Positions 32,600 to 45,577 are shown, counted from the first letter of the stretch. The stretch is 64,000 nucleotides of DNA from Ophiosphaerella korrae (GCA_028456385.1 JALNQF010000026.1:124001-188000), one strand, 5' to 3'. Translations and numbers: made by a program. The notes: generated by a model not told the origin, from the letters alone.

Positions 32600-35500
32600 A
32601 TGACTTCACGCCCGCCGCAAGTGGTCCCGGCTCCGACCTTCAGTTTCCCAGCCCGTCCGCAGACTGCAGCTTCGACCTCGAGGGAAGAAACCACCAAGGA
32701 AGAAACCACCCGCATTGCGCCCGCCGCCGCCGTCCATGGTCGCCTCTCACGGCCCGGACTAGCATCTCGCGCCTCGGAGAGCTCCACGCACAGCATCCGG
32801 CCCCGGCACCTCAGCAGCAAGAGCCAGAGCGCCGTGCCCACCCTCTCGCACCTCAGCGTCAGCAACAGCGAACTGCCCACCTATCTCAAGCCGCCCACCA
32901 AGGCCATGGCCGCCTCGCACGGGAGCAACGGGGGCGCCGCCGACCTGCTGCGCCAGGCCATGCTGCAGAGGTAAGCACCTGTTCGCATTTGTCGTCTTTG
33001 TTTCTGGCCGCCGTGGTGCGGCGGCGGCGGCGGCGGCGGCGGCGGTGGTGGTGGTGGTGATGGTGATGGTGTTGGCCAGCCGGCCAGCCAGCCAGCCAGC
33101 GCAGAACAGGTTATGGTGATATGATGGGCCAGGTGGTGCGCGCAGCCGGCGTCGCTTAGCTCATCGCCATGGCCCATTCAGACGGCCGCGTTACCAATGA
33201 CTGCAACTGCGTCCTCTGCATCCTCTGCATCCTCTGCAACCCTCAGCTTGACTGTCTCACCCGCCTCGCCCTCCCCGCAGCTTCTTCGCCTTTATTCCCC
33301 TCGCCCCGTCCTCCTCTCCCCCGCTGCACGCCCTGCGCCGCCTGCTACGATGCCCTCGACCGCGCTGCTAACTCCGCGCAGAGCGCCCAACGACGACGAC
33401 GGGCACGACCAGATCGGCTCAACCAGCTCCACGCCCCCCGGCGCCACCACGCCCCGCCCCGACCCTACAGACAAGCGACTGCCAGGTATTCTGCACAGCT
33501 ACTTTGGCCAGGTTCGTGATTCTCTCATGCCCCGACGGAAGTCTTCTGCGGCTCACCCCTCCCCCGCACCCGCACCCACACCCGCTCCCGCCTCTGCACC
33601 CCCCGCTGCCCAAGACCGCCCCGGGTCGGTGCAAGAGGAACAAGAGCCGCCGCCTCGCCCAAACACGCTGCCCAGCCCCACTCCCAGTGCATCTTCCCGC
33701 ACCCCTTCAGCCTCGCTGTTGACTGGTGAATCGGAGAAGCTAACAGCAGGCGCCTTTGCGCCGCCTCAAAATCAGGCCACTCCTCCCCAGACCCCCCGCA
33801 CACGCTCCCATGAGAGCAAGCCCAAGCCCTCGAGCTTGTCGCGGACCTCGAATGCCTCGGACAAGTCCAAGGACAGCAAGGGCACGCCTGTCGTGGGCCC
33901 CCCGAAAGGCAAGCTCACTGTCACAATATCAGAAGGAAGGGGTCTGCGACGAAGTGTGGACCCCTATGTCGTGTGTCAGTTCCAGTGGGCCGAGTACATC
34001 TCAGACGGGCCAAGGCACGAGGGCGCCAAGGCGGGCCGCCCTGGGGCTATGCAGATGAAGAGGACCGAGAGCGAGATGGGCAGGCCAATGGCAATTCCCA
34101 TGAAGAGCCGACAGAGCAGCAACAGCGGCCACAGCTCGGACCCGCGCGAGAATGGCTCCTTGGATGAGGCCACTGACCCCAAGTGGGAACACGAAGCCAT
34201 CTTGTATGTGCAATATTTTTTTTTTTTTAATCATTATTTTTATTTATTTTTAAATCTCTGCCCGTTGATTCAATACTGACTTGGCTGCAGTGACGTGGTT
34301 GGTGATCACGCCGAGATTGACGTCTCAGTCTATGATCGATCAAACGGCGAAGCATTCCTGGGCCACGTTCGATTTTGCCCCAATCTGGTCGAGTACGAGC
34401 ACCCATATGATGGTTGGTTCCAGTTGGAGCCCCGAGACGGTGACGGCCATGAGGTCACAGGTGAAATCCACCTAAAGCTCAACTTCCGCAAGGTTGACAA
34501 GAAACACTACGGCCCAGAAGACTTTGAGATTCTCAAACTCATCGGTAAAGGTACCTTTGGTCAGGTGTTTCAAGTACGGAAACGAGACACCCGTCGCATA
34601 TATGCCATGAAAGTACTGTCCAAGAAGGTCATTGTACAAAAGAAAGAGGTGGCCCATACACTCGGTGAACGGAACATCCTCGTGCGGACTGCAATGGCTG
34701 AGTCAGCCTTCATTGTTGGGCTGAAATTCTCCTTCCAAACGCCGTCGGATCTCTATCTCGTCACAGACTACATGTCAGGAGGCGAACTCTTCTGGCACCT
34801 GCAGAAGGAAGGTCGCTTCCAGGAGGCTCGTGCCAAGTTCTACATTGCAGAACTCATCCTAGCCTTACAACATCTCCACGAACACGATATCGTCTACCGA
34901 GACTTGAAGCCAGAGAATATCCTACTAGACGCGAATGGCCACATTGCACTTTGCGACTTTGGTCTCTCCAAAGCCAATCTCACCGAGAACGCCACGACAA
35001 ATACATTTTGCGGCACAACCGAGTATCTTGCCCCCGAGGTTCTTCTGGATGAGCACGGCTATACCAAAATGGTCGACTTTTGGTCTCTGGGCGTACTAGT
35101 CTTCGAGATGTGCTGCGGTTGGAGTCCCTTCTATGCGGAGGATACCCAGCAAATGTACAAGAACATTGCCTTTGGCAAGGTCAGGTTCCCTCGGGATGCT
35201 CTCAGCACAGAAGGTCGGAATTTCGTCAAGGGTCTTCTCAACCGGAATCCAAAGCACAGACTTGGAGCAACTCGAGATGCTGAGGAGTTGAAGGCCCATC
35301 CGTTCTTTGCTGACATTGACTGGGATGCTTTGCAAAAGAAGAATGTTGTGCCCCCGTTCAAGCCCAAGCTCAAAGGCGAGTTGGATGTGTCAAATTTCGA
35401 CCCAGAGTTTACCAATGCTTTGAACGGTAACGGCTCCCTAAATGCGCGTGCTGCCGCCTTAGCGTCTGGTGTCAACCCTGCCTCAACACCACTTTCACCA

Positions 35501-35716
35501 ACAATGCAAGCCAAATTTGCTGGATTTACATTTACTGATCAAAGTACTATGGAACAACAGTTTGGCAACCGACAGCGTGATGACCTAGAACGGATGGAGG
35601 AAGATGAGAAGGACGATGTTGACTGGGACAGGCCAGCGGGGCGTGGAGATAGAATGTCTGGCGTCATCCCCAGCAATGACCATGACATCTTCAACCACGG
35701 CAATTTCGACGTCTAA
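32600..35716 (+). CDS. SCH9: AGC-family protein kinase SCH9 (C2 domain plus kinase)
   Basis: Nutrient-responsive Ser/Thr kinase, a TORC1 target controlling growth and stress response. Three exons, 32600-32970, 33247-34203 and 34291-35716, give 917 residues. A long Pro/Ser-rich N-terminus is followed by a C2 domain split by intron 2 (GKLTVTISEGRGLRRSVDPYVV, then DVVGDHAEIDVSVYDR). The kinase has GKGTFGQV near residue 528, the lysine in YAMKVL, YRDLKPEN near 645, DFG near 665, the activation-loop Thr in TFCGTTEYLAPE near 681, an AGC tail with PPFKPKL, and a hydrophobic motif FAGFTFTDQS. Intron 1 is long (276 bp) and full of triplet repeats; acceptor 33247 was chosen because it alone keeps frame behind a pyrimidine tract. 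The disordered N-terminal exon border is the least sure part. Confidence 0.93.
33019..33070 (+). repeat. (CGG)n/(GGT)n triplet repeat in SCH9 intron 1
   Basis: About nine CGG units run into GGT and GAT-type units inside the first intron of the SCH9 gene. A (GCCA)n-like run follows at 33074-33098. Confidence 0.8.
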
Positions 35717-36585
35717 TCAAGTAATCGCCCCCCCCCCCCCCCGCCTTTGCCTCATTCCCCTTCTTCTCGGATTCCCTTTTTCATCTGTATGTTGGTCATC
35801 TTGCGCGGAAAAGTTTCAATCTTGCTGCCATATGAGTTCAGCATGTCTTTTTTTTTCGATTTCGACATACAGCAGTACGGTGGCACCATTCATATGAACT
35901 CCCTCAGGATACCCGGCATTAAGTCCCTCATGCACAGCTTACCACCACATATGTTATGGTCTATACAGCTCGTTTCAACATCATGACCTCCTCTATTTCT
36001 TCATCCAGATGCCCGACAACAAATTAGAAAGCATCTTGGAAGAACACCCCCCCTTCAAAGAAAAACTGGGTATCCTGTGACTCATTCACAGTCCGGACAC
36101 CATATATATTTGGACGCGAATGCCTGGCACGTGCACAACACAGAGACCATATTCGTTGGGGGATGGCTGCAGAACGTTTTTACTGCAGCGAAGAATTCAT
36201 AGCTCGGTATCGATTAGGCCATTATGTTTGCATTGCGTGGATAGCGTTACTGGAGCATTGCGTTCGTTTGCTCTCACTTTGAGCACTTTTATTTCTGGAT
36301 TCATGGTTATGGTTTTGTTGGACAATTGACACCCGGCTTGCTGCAACGCATAGTTTTATGATCAGATGATTTCGCGTTATGATGGAAGTAGTCGGCGGAC
36401 TAAACTGGCAATCTGTACATAGGAGAAATTGGAGCAGAGATCAATTTACGAAGTACACCGCGGAGTTGAACGAACACACCATATGCACAGTTACTTGATC
36501 TCATGATGCCTACCTACATCGATTAGGATAACTCGTCGCTATCAAATCATCATCCACACCCACACCCACACCCACACCCAACCCC
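35717..36585. other. Convergent 3' region between SCH9 and GH115
   Basis: 869 bp. A C-run begins at about 35727, just after the SCH9 stop, and four CACACC units lie at 36555-36578 beside the GH115 stop. No gene seen. Confidence 0.6.
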
Positions 36586-39500
36586 CTAAAACCCCACTCT
36601 CGTACTTTCCATTGGCCCCAAATAACTACTCTTCAACCCCCCCAAATCCAACACCATCCTCTGCACCACAGTCCCCGGCTCCAAAAGCCACAAATTCACC
36701 TCATGCTCCCCCGCCTGCCCACTACCCACCCCCGTCGTCACCACCCGCGCCCCATTCACCACGCTCGCATCCCACCCGCCCGGCATAACCCCTAACGTCG
36801 CGCCCGGCACCGGCTGCACCACAACAGGACTGCCCCCATCCAGCGCAACAGCATACTTGAGCGGCGCACCCGGATCCACATTGAAGCTAGGCGGCAAATA
36901 CACAGACAGCTTTGCATTGGCAAACGCCGCGCTGGTGTAGAACGTGTACGTGGTCTTGGGCGCGGTGCCCACGCTCTGTGTCCCCGCTGCGACGGGCAGT
37001 AGCGTGAGGCCTGAATGCGTGCGCCCGTAGCTGGGTATGAGCTGTGCGGAGGCGGTGGTGGTGGAGCCAGGGGTCGTGGACGTGTAGTGCTGCATTTCGA
37101 AGGCGAGGGCGCCGGCGCCTGCGGAAGCGACGTGGCCCTTGAAGCCCTGGGGCACAGAAAAGGGGATCAAGGGTAGGGTGAGGGTGATGGGGGTGGTGTT
37201 GCCGCTGGATTTCGGGGTGATGGTTATGGTGGTGTTGGTGGGGACTGAGGGGGCTTTGGACCAGTTTATGTTGATGGTGGCGCGCATGTCCGAGGTGCCA
37301 GATGGGTAGCTGATGGTGCCTGAGGAAGGGGTGATGGTGAGGTAGGAGGCTGAGGAGGAGATGGTGAAGTCCATGGAGCCGGTTCCGCGGGCGTAGATGT
37401 CAATTGTGCGGTTCTCGGGCGTGTAGGGGTCGAGCGGGGTGAGGATGGGGGCGGCGTCGCCGGGGGTTGAGGCTGCGCTGTTTTGGACGGAGACACCGAG
37501 GATGCCGGTGGAGGGGGCTGTCGTGCCGATTGTTTTGACGGTGGGCATGCTGTTGGTGGAGGGGTCTTGCCTGTGGAGGATATTAGTTGGATGGTTTGAT
37601 CATGGACACGATAAGGAAGTGAGTGTGTAGTCTGTGTCAACATCTCAAAATGGAAGAGGGGGGGGGGGGTTTTCCAAGCTCTTTTAGAGAGGTATCTTCA
37701 ATAAGGTTTGAGAACTTACCAGCTGCTGTACCCAAAATGCACTTGGTCCATCATGTGATTCCACTTTCCATTCAGGAGGCCATGATATCTCTTCTGAATC
37801 ACGGCATCCTGCGCATACGCCGCCTTGACATCGTCTGCTAGCTTGTTCGTACTCATTCTCTTCTGCGCCGCATACGCACTGTTCCTCGCGGTATTGATAT
37901 ACACCTGCTGAACGATCCTGCCAGCCATGATCGGATGCAGCACCATTTCGAAAAACGCAATCTGTGTAGCAGCATCCAGTGAGTCGTATATTTCCTGAGC
38001 CTTGTCCTGGAGTGATACCCATTCGTTGAGCACACCCTCAGCTTCATCATAGTTGACGGTGCTGAGCATAAAAGGGGTGTAATTGAGCAGTTCGTATTTG
38101 CGGCGGACAATGAGTTTTCCGTACGTCGACATTGCTTCTGCAGCTCCAGACGCAACGCTTGAACCAAACTCTCGTGTGGCCCACACGTTCAACCAGGTAT
38201 CAGTGCTGGATGGTGAGGCGAACAATGTCATGTCATAAGCCATGTCTAGGAAATGTGAGATCGGAAGTTCCTATCGTTGTAAGAAATTAGAGCTATTGTT
38301 CAAATTACTGTTAGCACAGTGATAAGATACTCACTAATGGCTTCAAGTCTCCCACGTTCACGATCCAGATTTGCCTTGCATGTCGTTCCCACGCCAGATG
38401 CATTTGCTCCCAAGTCTTGGACAACTGGATCGTGTTGATCCACTTGTAGTTACGGACTGAGCCTACATAGTCAAAATGGTAGTAAATACCAGCACCGCCC
38501 TTTCTATTGACTTCACTTGGGATGGGAAGGCGTTAGTTGTTTCCGATATTATCATCGGTCCAGAGGATGGTAACATCATCGGGAATATTCATACCTGCCT
38601 GGTAGTACCCACCTACTTCCTTGTATACGCACCACATCTGCGGCACATTCGTGAGATTCGATGTTCCAAACGTGCTCTTGAGAACCGACTGTTGGTAAGC
38701 GATGACATCTTCCAAGCTCTTTGCATCTAAAGTCGGGCTGGCGGTATCTCCGTCACCACGCATCCCCATTGTCCATACAGTTTCCCAATTTTTAGCACGG
38801 GTAGCGCCGTCTTGCATGTACTTTTTCAGATTACTCTGGTTGCTCTTCCAGTCCCAAGGTTTCACTTTCTCTTTGTCGGCGCGCGCCATGGGCTCCGTGT
38901 GCGACGTTCCCATAACAATCCCCATTTCATCTGCCAATGGCCCGTTCTGGGCGTCATCAACATAGAACTTCGAATCCCACATCGTAGGCCATAGGTAGTT
39001 TGCTCGCAAACGAAGGAGCAATTCGAATACTTTGGCGTGAAATTGAGAGTCGTATTTCCCATACTTTTCTTTGACCCAGTTGGTTAGCGCGGGCTGTTCA
39101 TCATTGAGGAAGATGCCGCGGTATTTGACAGAAGGAGGCCCCTGGTTTTTCGTAATAGGTAATGCGAAGATATCTGTTTTTGTCTTGGCTGGAACGTCGG
39201 CCCACCAATACCAGGGAGAAACCCCAATCTGCTCGGAAATGTCATAAATGGCGTAGATTGTACCCCGTTTATCACTACCTGCAAGAATCAGGGCTGAACT
39301 TATTCCATCGGCTGGTGACTGGACAATTTGAGTGGTAAACGATTCCCATTTTCCTTTGATTGATGATACATCGAGTCTGCAACATTGAGACCATAAACGT
39401 TAGTGTGGTTTGACAAGCTTTCAGAAGAGGAGGACTGACTTTCCAGACGATACCAAATTATCAATCAGTGGTGACTTTCCAATTGTACCGGCAATGATAA

Positions 39501-39765
39501 CGGGGGAATTGGAGATCCCACTTGTATTCGTGGCAACCTTTCCCTTCGTTCCAGTGACGAGTAAAAAGTCATTTGCAAGATCATTTCCAGCACGCACTAC
39601 CCCAGCCCAGTCTTTGGAGTCGATCACGATTGTTGGCACAGAGCCGGCGCCGCTCAGTCTTAGCCCTCCAGCTGTTGCAGTGAACGCAACATTGGCAAGC
39701 TGTCCGATGGCTGTTACATGGGTGACAACGTTCGCAAGGAACAAAGTAGGTATGAGAAACTTCAT
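36586..39765 (-). pseudogene. GH115 alpha-(4-O-methyl)-glucuronidase with an in-frame stop
   Basis: Secreted enzyme type that removes glucuronic acid side chains from xylan. Four exons, 39765-39440, 39376-38335, 38270-37720 and 37570-36586, would give 967 residues, normal for the family. A signal peptide leads (MKFLIPTLFLANVVTHVTA). GH115 landmarks are present: SPWYWWADVP, KYRGIFLNDEQPAL, LRLRANYLWPTMW, MGTSHTEPMARA, ILWTDDN, GGAGIYYHFDYVG, QIWIVNVGDLKPL, and a C-terminal beta domain. Codon 390 is TAA (38533-38535), between ILWTDDNIGNN and RLPIPSEVN, in the middle of a conserved stretch. All other exons are open and splice sites intact, so loss is recent or the base call is wrong. A truncated product would lack about 60 percent of the protein. 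Confidence 0.85.
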
Positions 39766-40877
39766 TCTGTGCCTATAAGCCGTAGAGATTGAACCGCGCG
39801 AGCTTCGTGCGTCTCAACTCGAATGGCCAGGCAAACAAGATGCGCTGGGGTAGGGAATTTCATTCGAGGTGTTGAGAATATAAGAGACCCCTAAAGATCG
39901 AAAACCAGTACTAGACTTCAGATGTGGTCTGTCCTAATTACACTTTATGGTTAGCTTTCCAAAATAGGCTCAGAGTACCTCGCAGTGATGTTCAATTTTT
40001 CCATGGCTCTACTCAAGATGTAGGTTGGCCCCGGCAAAATACAGGCCCTTGCGATGATGCATGAGCAAGCCGCAATAACATTGGAATAATAGAGCAAAAG
40101 TGATAATGCCACTACAGGTACCACGGGACACATGCTGGTTGTCCTCAATCATGAATGAGCCCCATATGTTCGAATCTTTCGATTAATCCCTAGACTGGCG
40201 GAAAAATGTAAAACTAGGTTGGTTTTCATTTGCGAGGGAGCTAGGTTTAAATGAAGGGTGTGGTGGCCTGTGCATCAAAGGTCGAACACGAAGTATTGCT
40301 GCGGGGCGCGACAAGGCGCTCTTCATCAAGTATTGATGTTATTGTGCCGTACTGTGTAAAAATGGGCGTCCTCTCCATAACCCGCGAACCGCATGTTCAT
40401 GAACATCCTTGTCCATAGGGAAGTTGTTAGTCCTTTTGATTCCTAAGCAACATAAGAAAAGAATAGCAAGTTCCATGCATAGGTGGTGGTATCGTAATCC
40501 AAAAGCAATGCAAAACCTTGAATTAGTTTATCCTAATTTGTTATATCTAAGGGTCTTTAAATGTGTACGGAGTCCGGACAAAGTCATCGACGTACATAGA
40601 AGAGTCGATGTTGAAACCCGGGCTTCGTTTGTATGGAGGTGCTACGACCTCGGCCTACTATCTAGCCCCGTTCCAGGATAGCACAACTCCGGGTGATGGA
40701 GCAACGATGTGAACCTCGGCAAATTTGCAAGCTCCGCATGAGCTTCAAGCAACTGTTTAGTAATTGCCGACAAGTGCGATTATCAAGAGCTTGCATTCGT
40801 GGACTCGTCGCAATCACCACTGTTCCATCTTATCACTGTAGATTTGGTTGATTTTAGGATCTGTATATACTTTCAAG
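39766..40877. other. Divergent intergenic region, AT-rich
   Basis: 1.1 kb between GH115 and the MaoC gene. The part at about 40410-40570 is markedly AT-rich; no gene or element border was identified. Confidence 0.5.
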
Positions 40878-41944
40878 ATGGGTAACGAATCAGGGCCTGG
40901 TGTCGGCTTCGAGTATCCTGCTATCGAAGTTCAATGGCTGAAGCGTGATCTTCTGCTATTCGCAAATAGCATTGGAGCTACCTACCCGGACGAGCTCCAT
41001 TTCCTCTATGTTAGTCTCCCTTAGGCCACCTTTACTATCAAGTTATTGTGACACGGTCTCACCAAGAGCAGGAACTCCATCCCAAGTTTGCCGCCTTCCC
41101 GACGTACCCCGTCATCCTCCCATTCAAACACACCGACCAAGAAGTCATCGACTTCTATACGCGTAGCAATAGCACGCCTATCGATGGAGTGCCAAAGTTT
41201 GACACAAAAGGCGTGCTTGATGGCGAGCGCAAGATGCAATTTCTCAAGCCTCTGCCAGTCACTTCAAAAGGCAGGAAATTTGAGGTCCGAAGCAAGGTGC
41301 TAGGCGTGTATGACAAGGGCAAGCCAGGCACAGTTGTTGAGACTGAGCAGCGACTTGTAGACGCAGAAACTGGAGAGACGTATACAAGAGCTGTAGGCAG
41401 TGGGTTCTATGTCGGCCAAGGTGGCTGGGGAGGACCCAAGGGTGAGTTGCCCAAGGAGAACACATGATGAGGAAACTGAATGCTAATGCTTCTTGGAACA
41501 GGGCCCAAGGTACCCAACTTCCCACCTCCATCTGACCGCGCACCCGACGCAACCCGCGTCGTTCAAACTACTATGGAGACCGCACATTTGTACCGCTTAA
41601 ATGGTGACTACAACCCGCTTCACGCAGACCCAGAGCCAGGCAAAAAGATGGGTTTCGGTGGACCCATCATCCACGGCTTGTTCTCATGGAACATGTCTGC
41701 ACATGCCATCTTGCAAGCCTTTGGCGCGAGCAAGCCTGAGAATCTGAAGGAGTTCCAGGCACGCTTCGCAGCACCAGTCAAGCCCGGTGATAAACTCATT
41801 ACAGAGATGTGGAGGCTTGGAAATAAGGATGGTGAGGGATTTGAGGAGATCAGATTCATTGTTCGCGTCGAGGGCGGAAAGACAGTGCTTACGAACGGAA
41901 GAGCGTTCGTGAAGATTGATGGTCAGACTAAGGCGAAACTGTAG
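40878..41944 (+). CDS. MaoC-like dehydratase (hydratase 2 family, two hot-dog domains)
   Basis: Three exons, 40878-41009, 41072-41441 and 41502-41944, encode 314 residues with two hot-dog folds. The C-terminal fold carries the hydratase-2 motif YRLNGDYNPLHADPE and GFGGPIIHGLFSW, including the catalytic Asp and His; the N-terminal fold (YPVILPFKHTD, FDTKGVLDGERKMQFLKPLP) lacks them, as in peroxisomal (3R)-hydroxyacyl-CoA dehydratases. It probably hydrates 2-enoyl-CoA in peroxisomal beta-oxidation, or serves a polyketide-like pathway as in some Alternaria toxin clusters; no biosynthetic neighbours are seen, which favours the first. The C-terminal AKL resembles a PTS1 peroxisomal signal (SKL variant). 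Confidence 0.9.
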
Positions 41945-42582
41945 ATACTGTAGCTTGAGGCAACAGATCGTACTTTGTTCTCTGCATACTCATAGCTACC
42001 ACGTCAATAATAGCATACTTTACTAGAGTTGCTTTGTCAGTTTGTCATCCATCTCACTACTTAGCGAAACGATCATAAATGTTATGCATTAATGTTTGAG
42101 ATAAGCTTGCGTGCATCAAGTTGTGGTTGTACGATACTGGTTAGATCCTCCGCACTCCAATCAAGATTCAGGTGTAGATCTGATAAGTCGAATAAACCTA
42201 AGAGTCTCCTGCGCCAAGCTTGAAACTCTTTACAAACTCCTTAGTGACAACGGTCGGAATAAACGGCAGCCACATCTTCTGGTTGCTTATCTGATAAAGC
42301 AGGCGAGATACCGTTGCTGTTTCAGGTATTTGCACAGTGAAACATGGAGGGGTGGCTGGTGTCAAATGGCGTCGACCGCAAGCGTCCCACTTGCAACTTT
42401 ACTTCGCATTCTGCCGGCCACATACGATTTCCAGTGACATTTCCAGGTGTCAATACTATGTCTTAACATTATCTATCGATTTTCCTTACTTTTTGGTCAG
42501 CGTTGCCATTTGGCCGAACGTTCTTTATGTGATTTGTGACACCGCTGTCCTCAGGGAACGGTAGTTTACCAATTTACGCAAC
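41945..42582. other. Intergenic region
   Basis: 638 bp between same-strand genes; only short frames without features. Confidence 0.5.
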
Positions 42583-43775
42583 ATGTTCTCATCTTTACCA
42601 GCTTCATTATCCCTCTTATCGATTCTTCTCCTTCAAAATTCTCATGTCGCAGCCTACCAACCGCTCTCCGACAGTTTTCTAGCCGCCATACCCTCACCTG
42701 GACAGGATCTTGACCCGCGCAATGGCTCGTTACTTGCGCCAATCCTCATCACGCGCATTCCAGGAACACCAGGCCAAACCAGAACTCAGGAGCACTTTGC
42801 CAACTATTTTCAAACACAATTGCCAAAGTGGAGCCTTGAATGGCAAAATAGCACATCCCGGACACCTATATCTGGCGGCGTAGAGCTTCCGTTCGCGAAC
42901 ATGATCTTCAAGCGTGAACCACCGTGGGTTAAACCTGGACAGGCAAATTATCTCACGCTGGTGGCGCATTACGATTCTAAATATCAGCCTGAGGGTTTCA
43001 TTGGCGCGACGGACAGCGCAGCGCCATGCGCCATGATGATGTTCGTAGCACGCGTGATTGACGAGCACGTACAAAGAATGTATAACGAGATGCAAGACCT
43101 AGGCGAAGGCGGCACCATAGAAATGGACATGGGCGTCCAAATCATCTTCCTCGACGGCGAAGAAGCATTCGACAAATGGACCGACGAAGACAGTCTATAC
43201 GGAAGCCGGTATGTCCTCAATTCGCTTCCTACGCCAAAAAAAAAAAAAAAAAAACACACCTCCCAACTGACACCAACAACAGCTCCCTAGCCCAGCAATG
43301 GGCCCTGACACCAAACCCCCCGTCAGCCAAATTTTACAAATATCGTAATCCGCTCAATCAAATCTCCCTCTTCCTCCTACTCGACCTCCTCGGCGCAAAA
43401 TCCCCACAGGTCCCCTCTTATTTCCCTACCACGCACTGGGCATACACGCACCTCGCCACCATCGAGCGCCGCATGCGCCATCTCGGCCTCCTCGAGTCCA
43501 TGCCCGCTGCGCCCTTCCTCCAAGATCTGAACCGGACGGTAGGCGCAAATACAGTTGTTAGCGACGACCATTTGCCGTTTATCAGCAAAGGCGTGGATAT
43601 ATTGCATGTGATTCCGCATCCGTTTCCTGATGTTTGGCATTCTAAAGATGACGATGGTGAGCACTTGGATATGCCGACTGTGCGTGATTGGAGCAAGATT
43701 GTGGCGGCGTTTGCGCTGGAGTGGTTGGATATGATGGAGGTGTGGGATGGTCCAGAAAAGGGGAGGGTTCGGTAG
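42583..43775 (+). CDS. Glutaminyl-peptide cyclotransferase (M28-like)
   Basis: Secretory-pathway zinc enzyme that turns N-terminal Gln or Glu of peptides into pyroglutamate. Exons 42583-43208 and 43283-43775 flank a 74-bp intron that contains an A18-like run; the product is 372 residues. A signal peptide is present (LLSILLLQNSHVAA). Family blocks in order: NLTLVAHYDSK-type YLTLVAHYDSK, IGATDSAAPCAMMM with the metal-binding Asp, IIFLDGEEAF with the catalytic Glu, YFPTTHWAYTHL, and SDDHLPFISKGVDILHVIPHPFP with the last ligands. This is closer to glutaminyl cyclases than to M28 aminopeptidases because of the DGEEAF-W and DDHLPF combination. Confidence 0.92.
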
Positions 43776-44048
43776 CAGGGTTGTGGAAGTGTATAAATTC
43801 AATAAAGTTCAATCGACTCGCACGTCTTCGGCGTCTACGGCTTGATAATCGAGTGAGAGGCTGGCTAATTAGTGCATATGCTTGTGACAAAGCTAGGAAA
43901 GGATAGTTTTTTGTTGGCGATGTAACGGTGCCCGTTAGGGTAGGCTGGGGTGCAAATAATATCCTGATATTGATCAAACTAAACAATTACCATGGTATCA
44001 TACTCCCCATACTCTACGAAGTTACTGGGCCCTCGGCTGTTTAGGCTG

Positions 44049-45577
44049 CTAGACCGGAACACCTACAAATCCAATTTTAGGTTTCGCTCGTGCTCCATCA
44101 GTGGTTTCGCCACCCCATTGGCTCCGCCATTCTGCTTCTTCGTTCTTCGCATATGTGAAAGCTTCTCGTTCTTCGGGCTTCATATTTTGCATGTCTTCCG
44201 CATCTAATTCTGGAAGACCGTTCGTGCCAACATCGATGAAGTTGGCGTCAGGGCCAGGTAAACCTAGTCCAGCAAAAGGTGGTTGTTGGAAGTGTGAGTC
44301 TACGATTAGGTATTTCTCGCGCACAAGCGGAGGTACATCAGTCTCAGCAGCTGGTACTTCCTCCCACCTCGCATGAGTTGGTTGTGTTATCTTAGGATAG
44401 CACATTAGATTAGTATGCGGGTCGTACACGCCTTCGAGGTTTGCTTTGCGCAATGCCGAAAGGTTGGAGTTGAAACGACTAGAATCTATTAGTGGATGCC
44501 TTATGAAGTATCACTCATGGTGAATTCATACCTCGCAGCACGACCATGCTCAAACTGCCAATTCGCAGAAGTGATGTTGACCTTCCGCTTGCCTGGCAGC
44601 GGCTTTCCATTCGCCAAGGGAACACTCGGGACTCCTGTATGGTATACACTACTCGCTCCGTGCCAAGCAACATACTGGTTTTTGTTATATGACTCGCCCA
44701 GTGGGGGGAGGCGGTCGTTCGGGTCTGCGAGCTCGCCCTCGACCGCCCCTTGCTCCTTGGCATTGGTCTCGTAGTAGTCGTCGATGACGCGCTTGCCGCC
44801 AATGATGATACGTGCACCAAATTCTCGGAACACAGATCGTGCAGTAACTACACCAATTGATCGGCCCTTGTATGAATGCGGGATAATCTCGCGGTCAATC
44901 AAGTCTCTCTTCTCATTGTCGTCAATGATAACCTTGTACAGTTTCATATGCTTGGTGAAGAACAGGTAACTGTCCCTGAAACCGCAACAACGTGCTGGTT
45001 CCGTGGATAACATGTACTGTCTTTCTCCTCGGCCCGTGATGGTGAAGATGCGCACGCGGTAATCCCGGCCGCCCTTGAGGTTTCCGAGCTTGTCTACCTT
45101 CTCTTCGCCTGCTTCATCCACGGGGAGGTCGACTTCGTCATCTACCACATCCATCATGGTTCCCTCCTTATCGATTGCGACGCGCGCAACATGCGGTACT
45201 CCGCCCTTTGGCGGCCTTCCCCTTCCGAAGCCAGCAGGTCGTCCACGTTTACGCTTGATGGGAGTGCCTCCCTCCGAGGTGTTGTCGGGCTCGACGACAT
45301 TCCAGTCCGGCGGCCTGTTCTTTGGCGGCCGGCCTAGTCGCTTCTTACGCGGGAATGGTTGGATTACTACTGGAGATGGTGAGCGTTCTGAGGGCGCGTC
45401 CTCTTCTTCATCGGCTTCAGGCGCTGCTGACTCGACGTCTTCGTCTTCATCCTTTGGGGTATCAGCACGCGACTCGGGAGCATCCATCATATCATCATCG
45501 CTCTCTTGTTGTGGTGTTGCGCTGCGGACCGGCGTGCTGCGACGAGCTGCAGCTCGCGAAGGGCGGCCGCGCGCCAT
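44049..45577 (-). CDS. RSC7: RSC7/SWP82-type chromatin-remodelling subunit
   Basis: Subunit of the RSC nucleosome-remodelling complex (Rsc7/Npl6 family). Exons 45577-44532 and 44478-44049 give 491 residues. The N-terminal 170 residues are acidic and contain AT-hook-like motifs (KKRLGRPPKNRPP, KRKRGRPAGFGRGRPPKGG) suited to DNA minor-groove contact. The conserved core has GRDYRVRIFTITGRGERQYMLS, DSYLFFTKHMKLYKV and GRSIGVVTARSVFREFGARII; after the intron LRKANLEGVYDPHTNLM continues it. The C-terminus is rich in Glu and Pro. Divergent from the gene at 46224. Confidence 0.92.

Noticed and set aside
32005..32880. A 291-codon minus-strand frame across the heptamer repeat
   Set aside because: The frame is open because the 7-bp repeat lacks stops and the rest is the antisense of SCH9 exon 1.
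38535..38620. An intron removing the GH115 stop
   Set aside because: A GTATGA donor with an ACTAAC branch-like motif exists, but the join reads out of frame and deletes the conserved ILWTDDN block.
40410..40570. AT-rich patch that might be inserted organelle DNA
   Set aside because: No mitochondrial gene sequence could be recognised in it.
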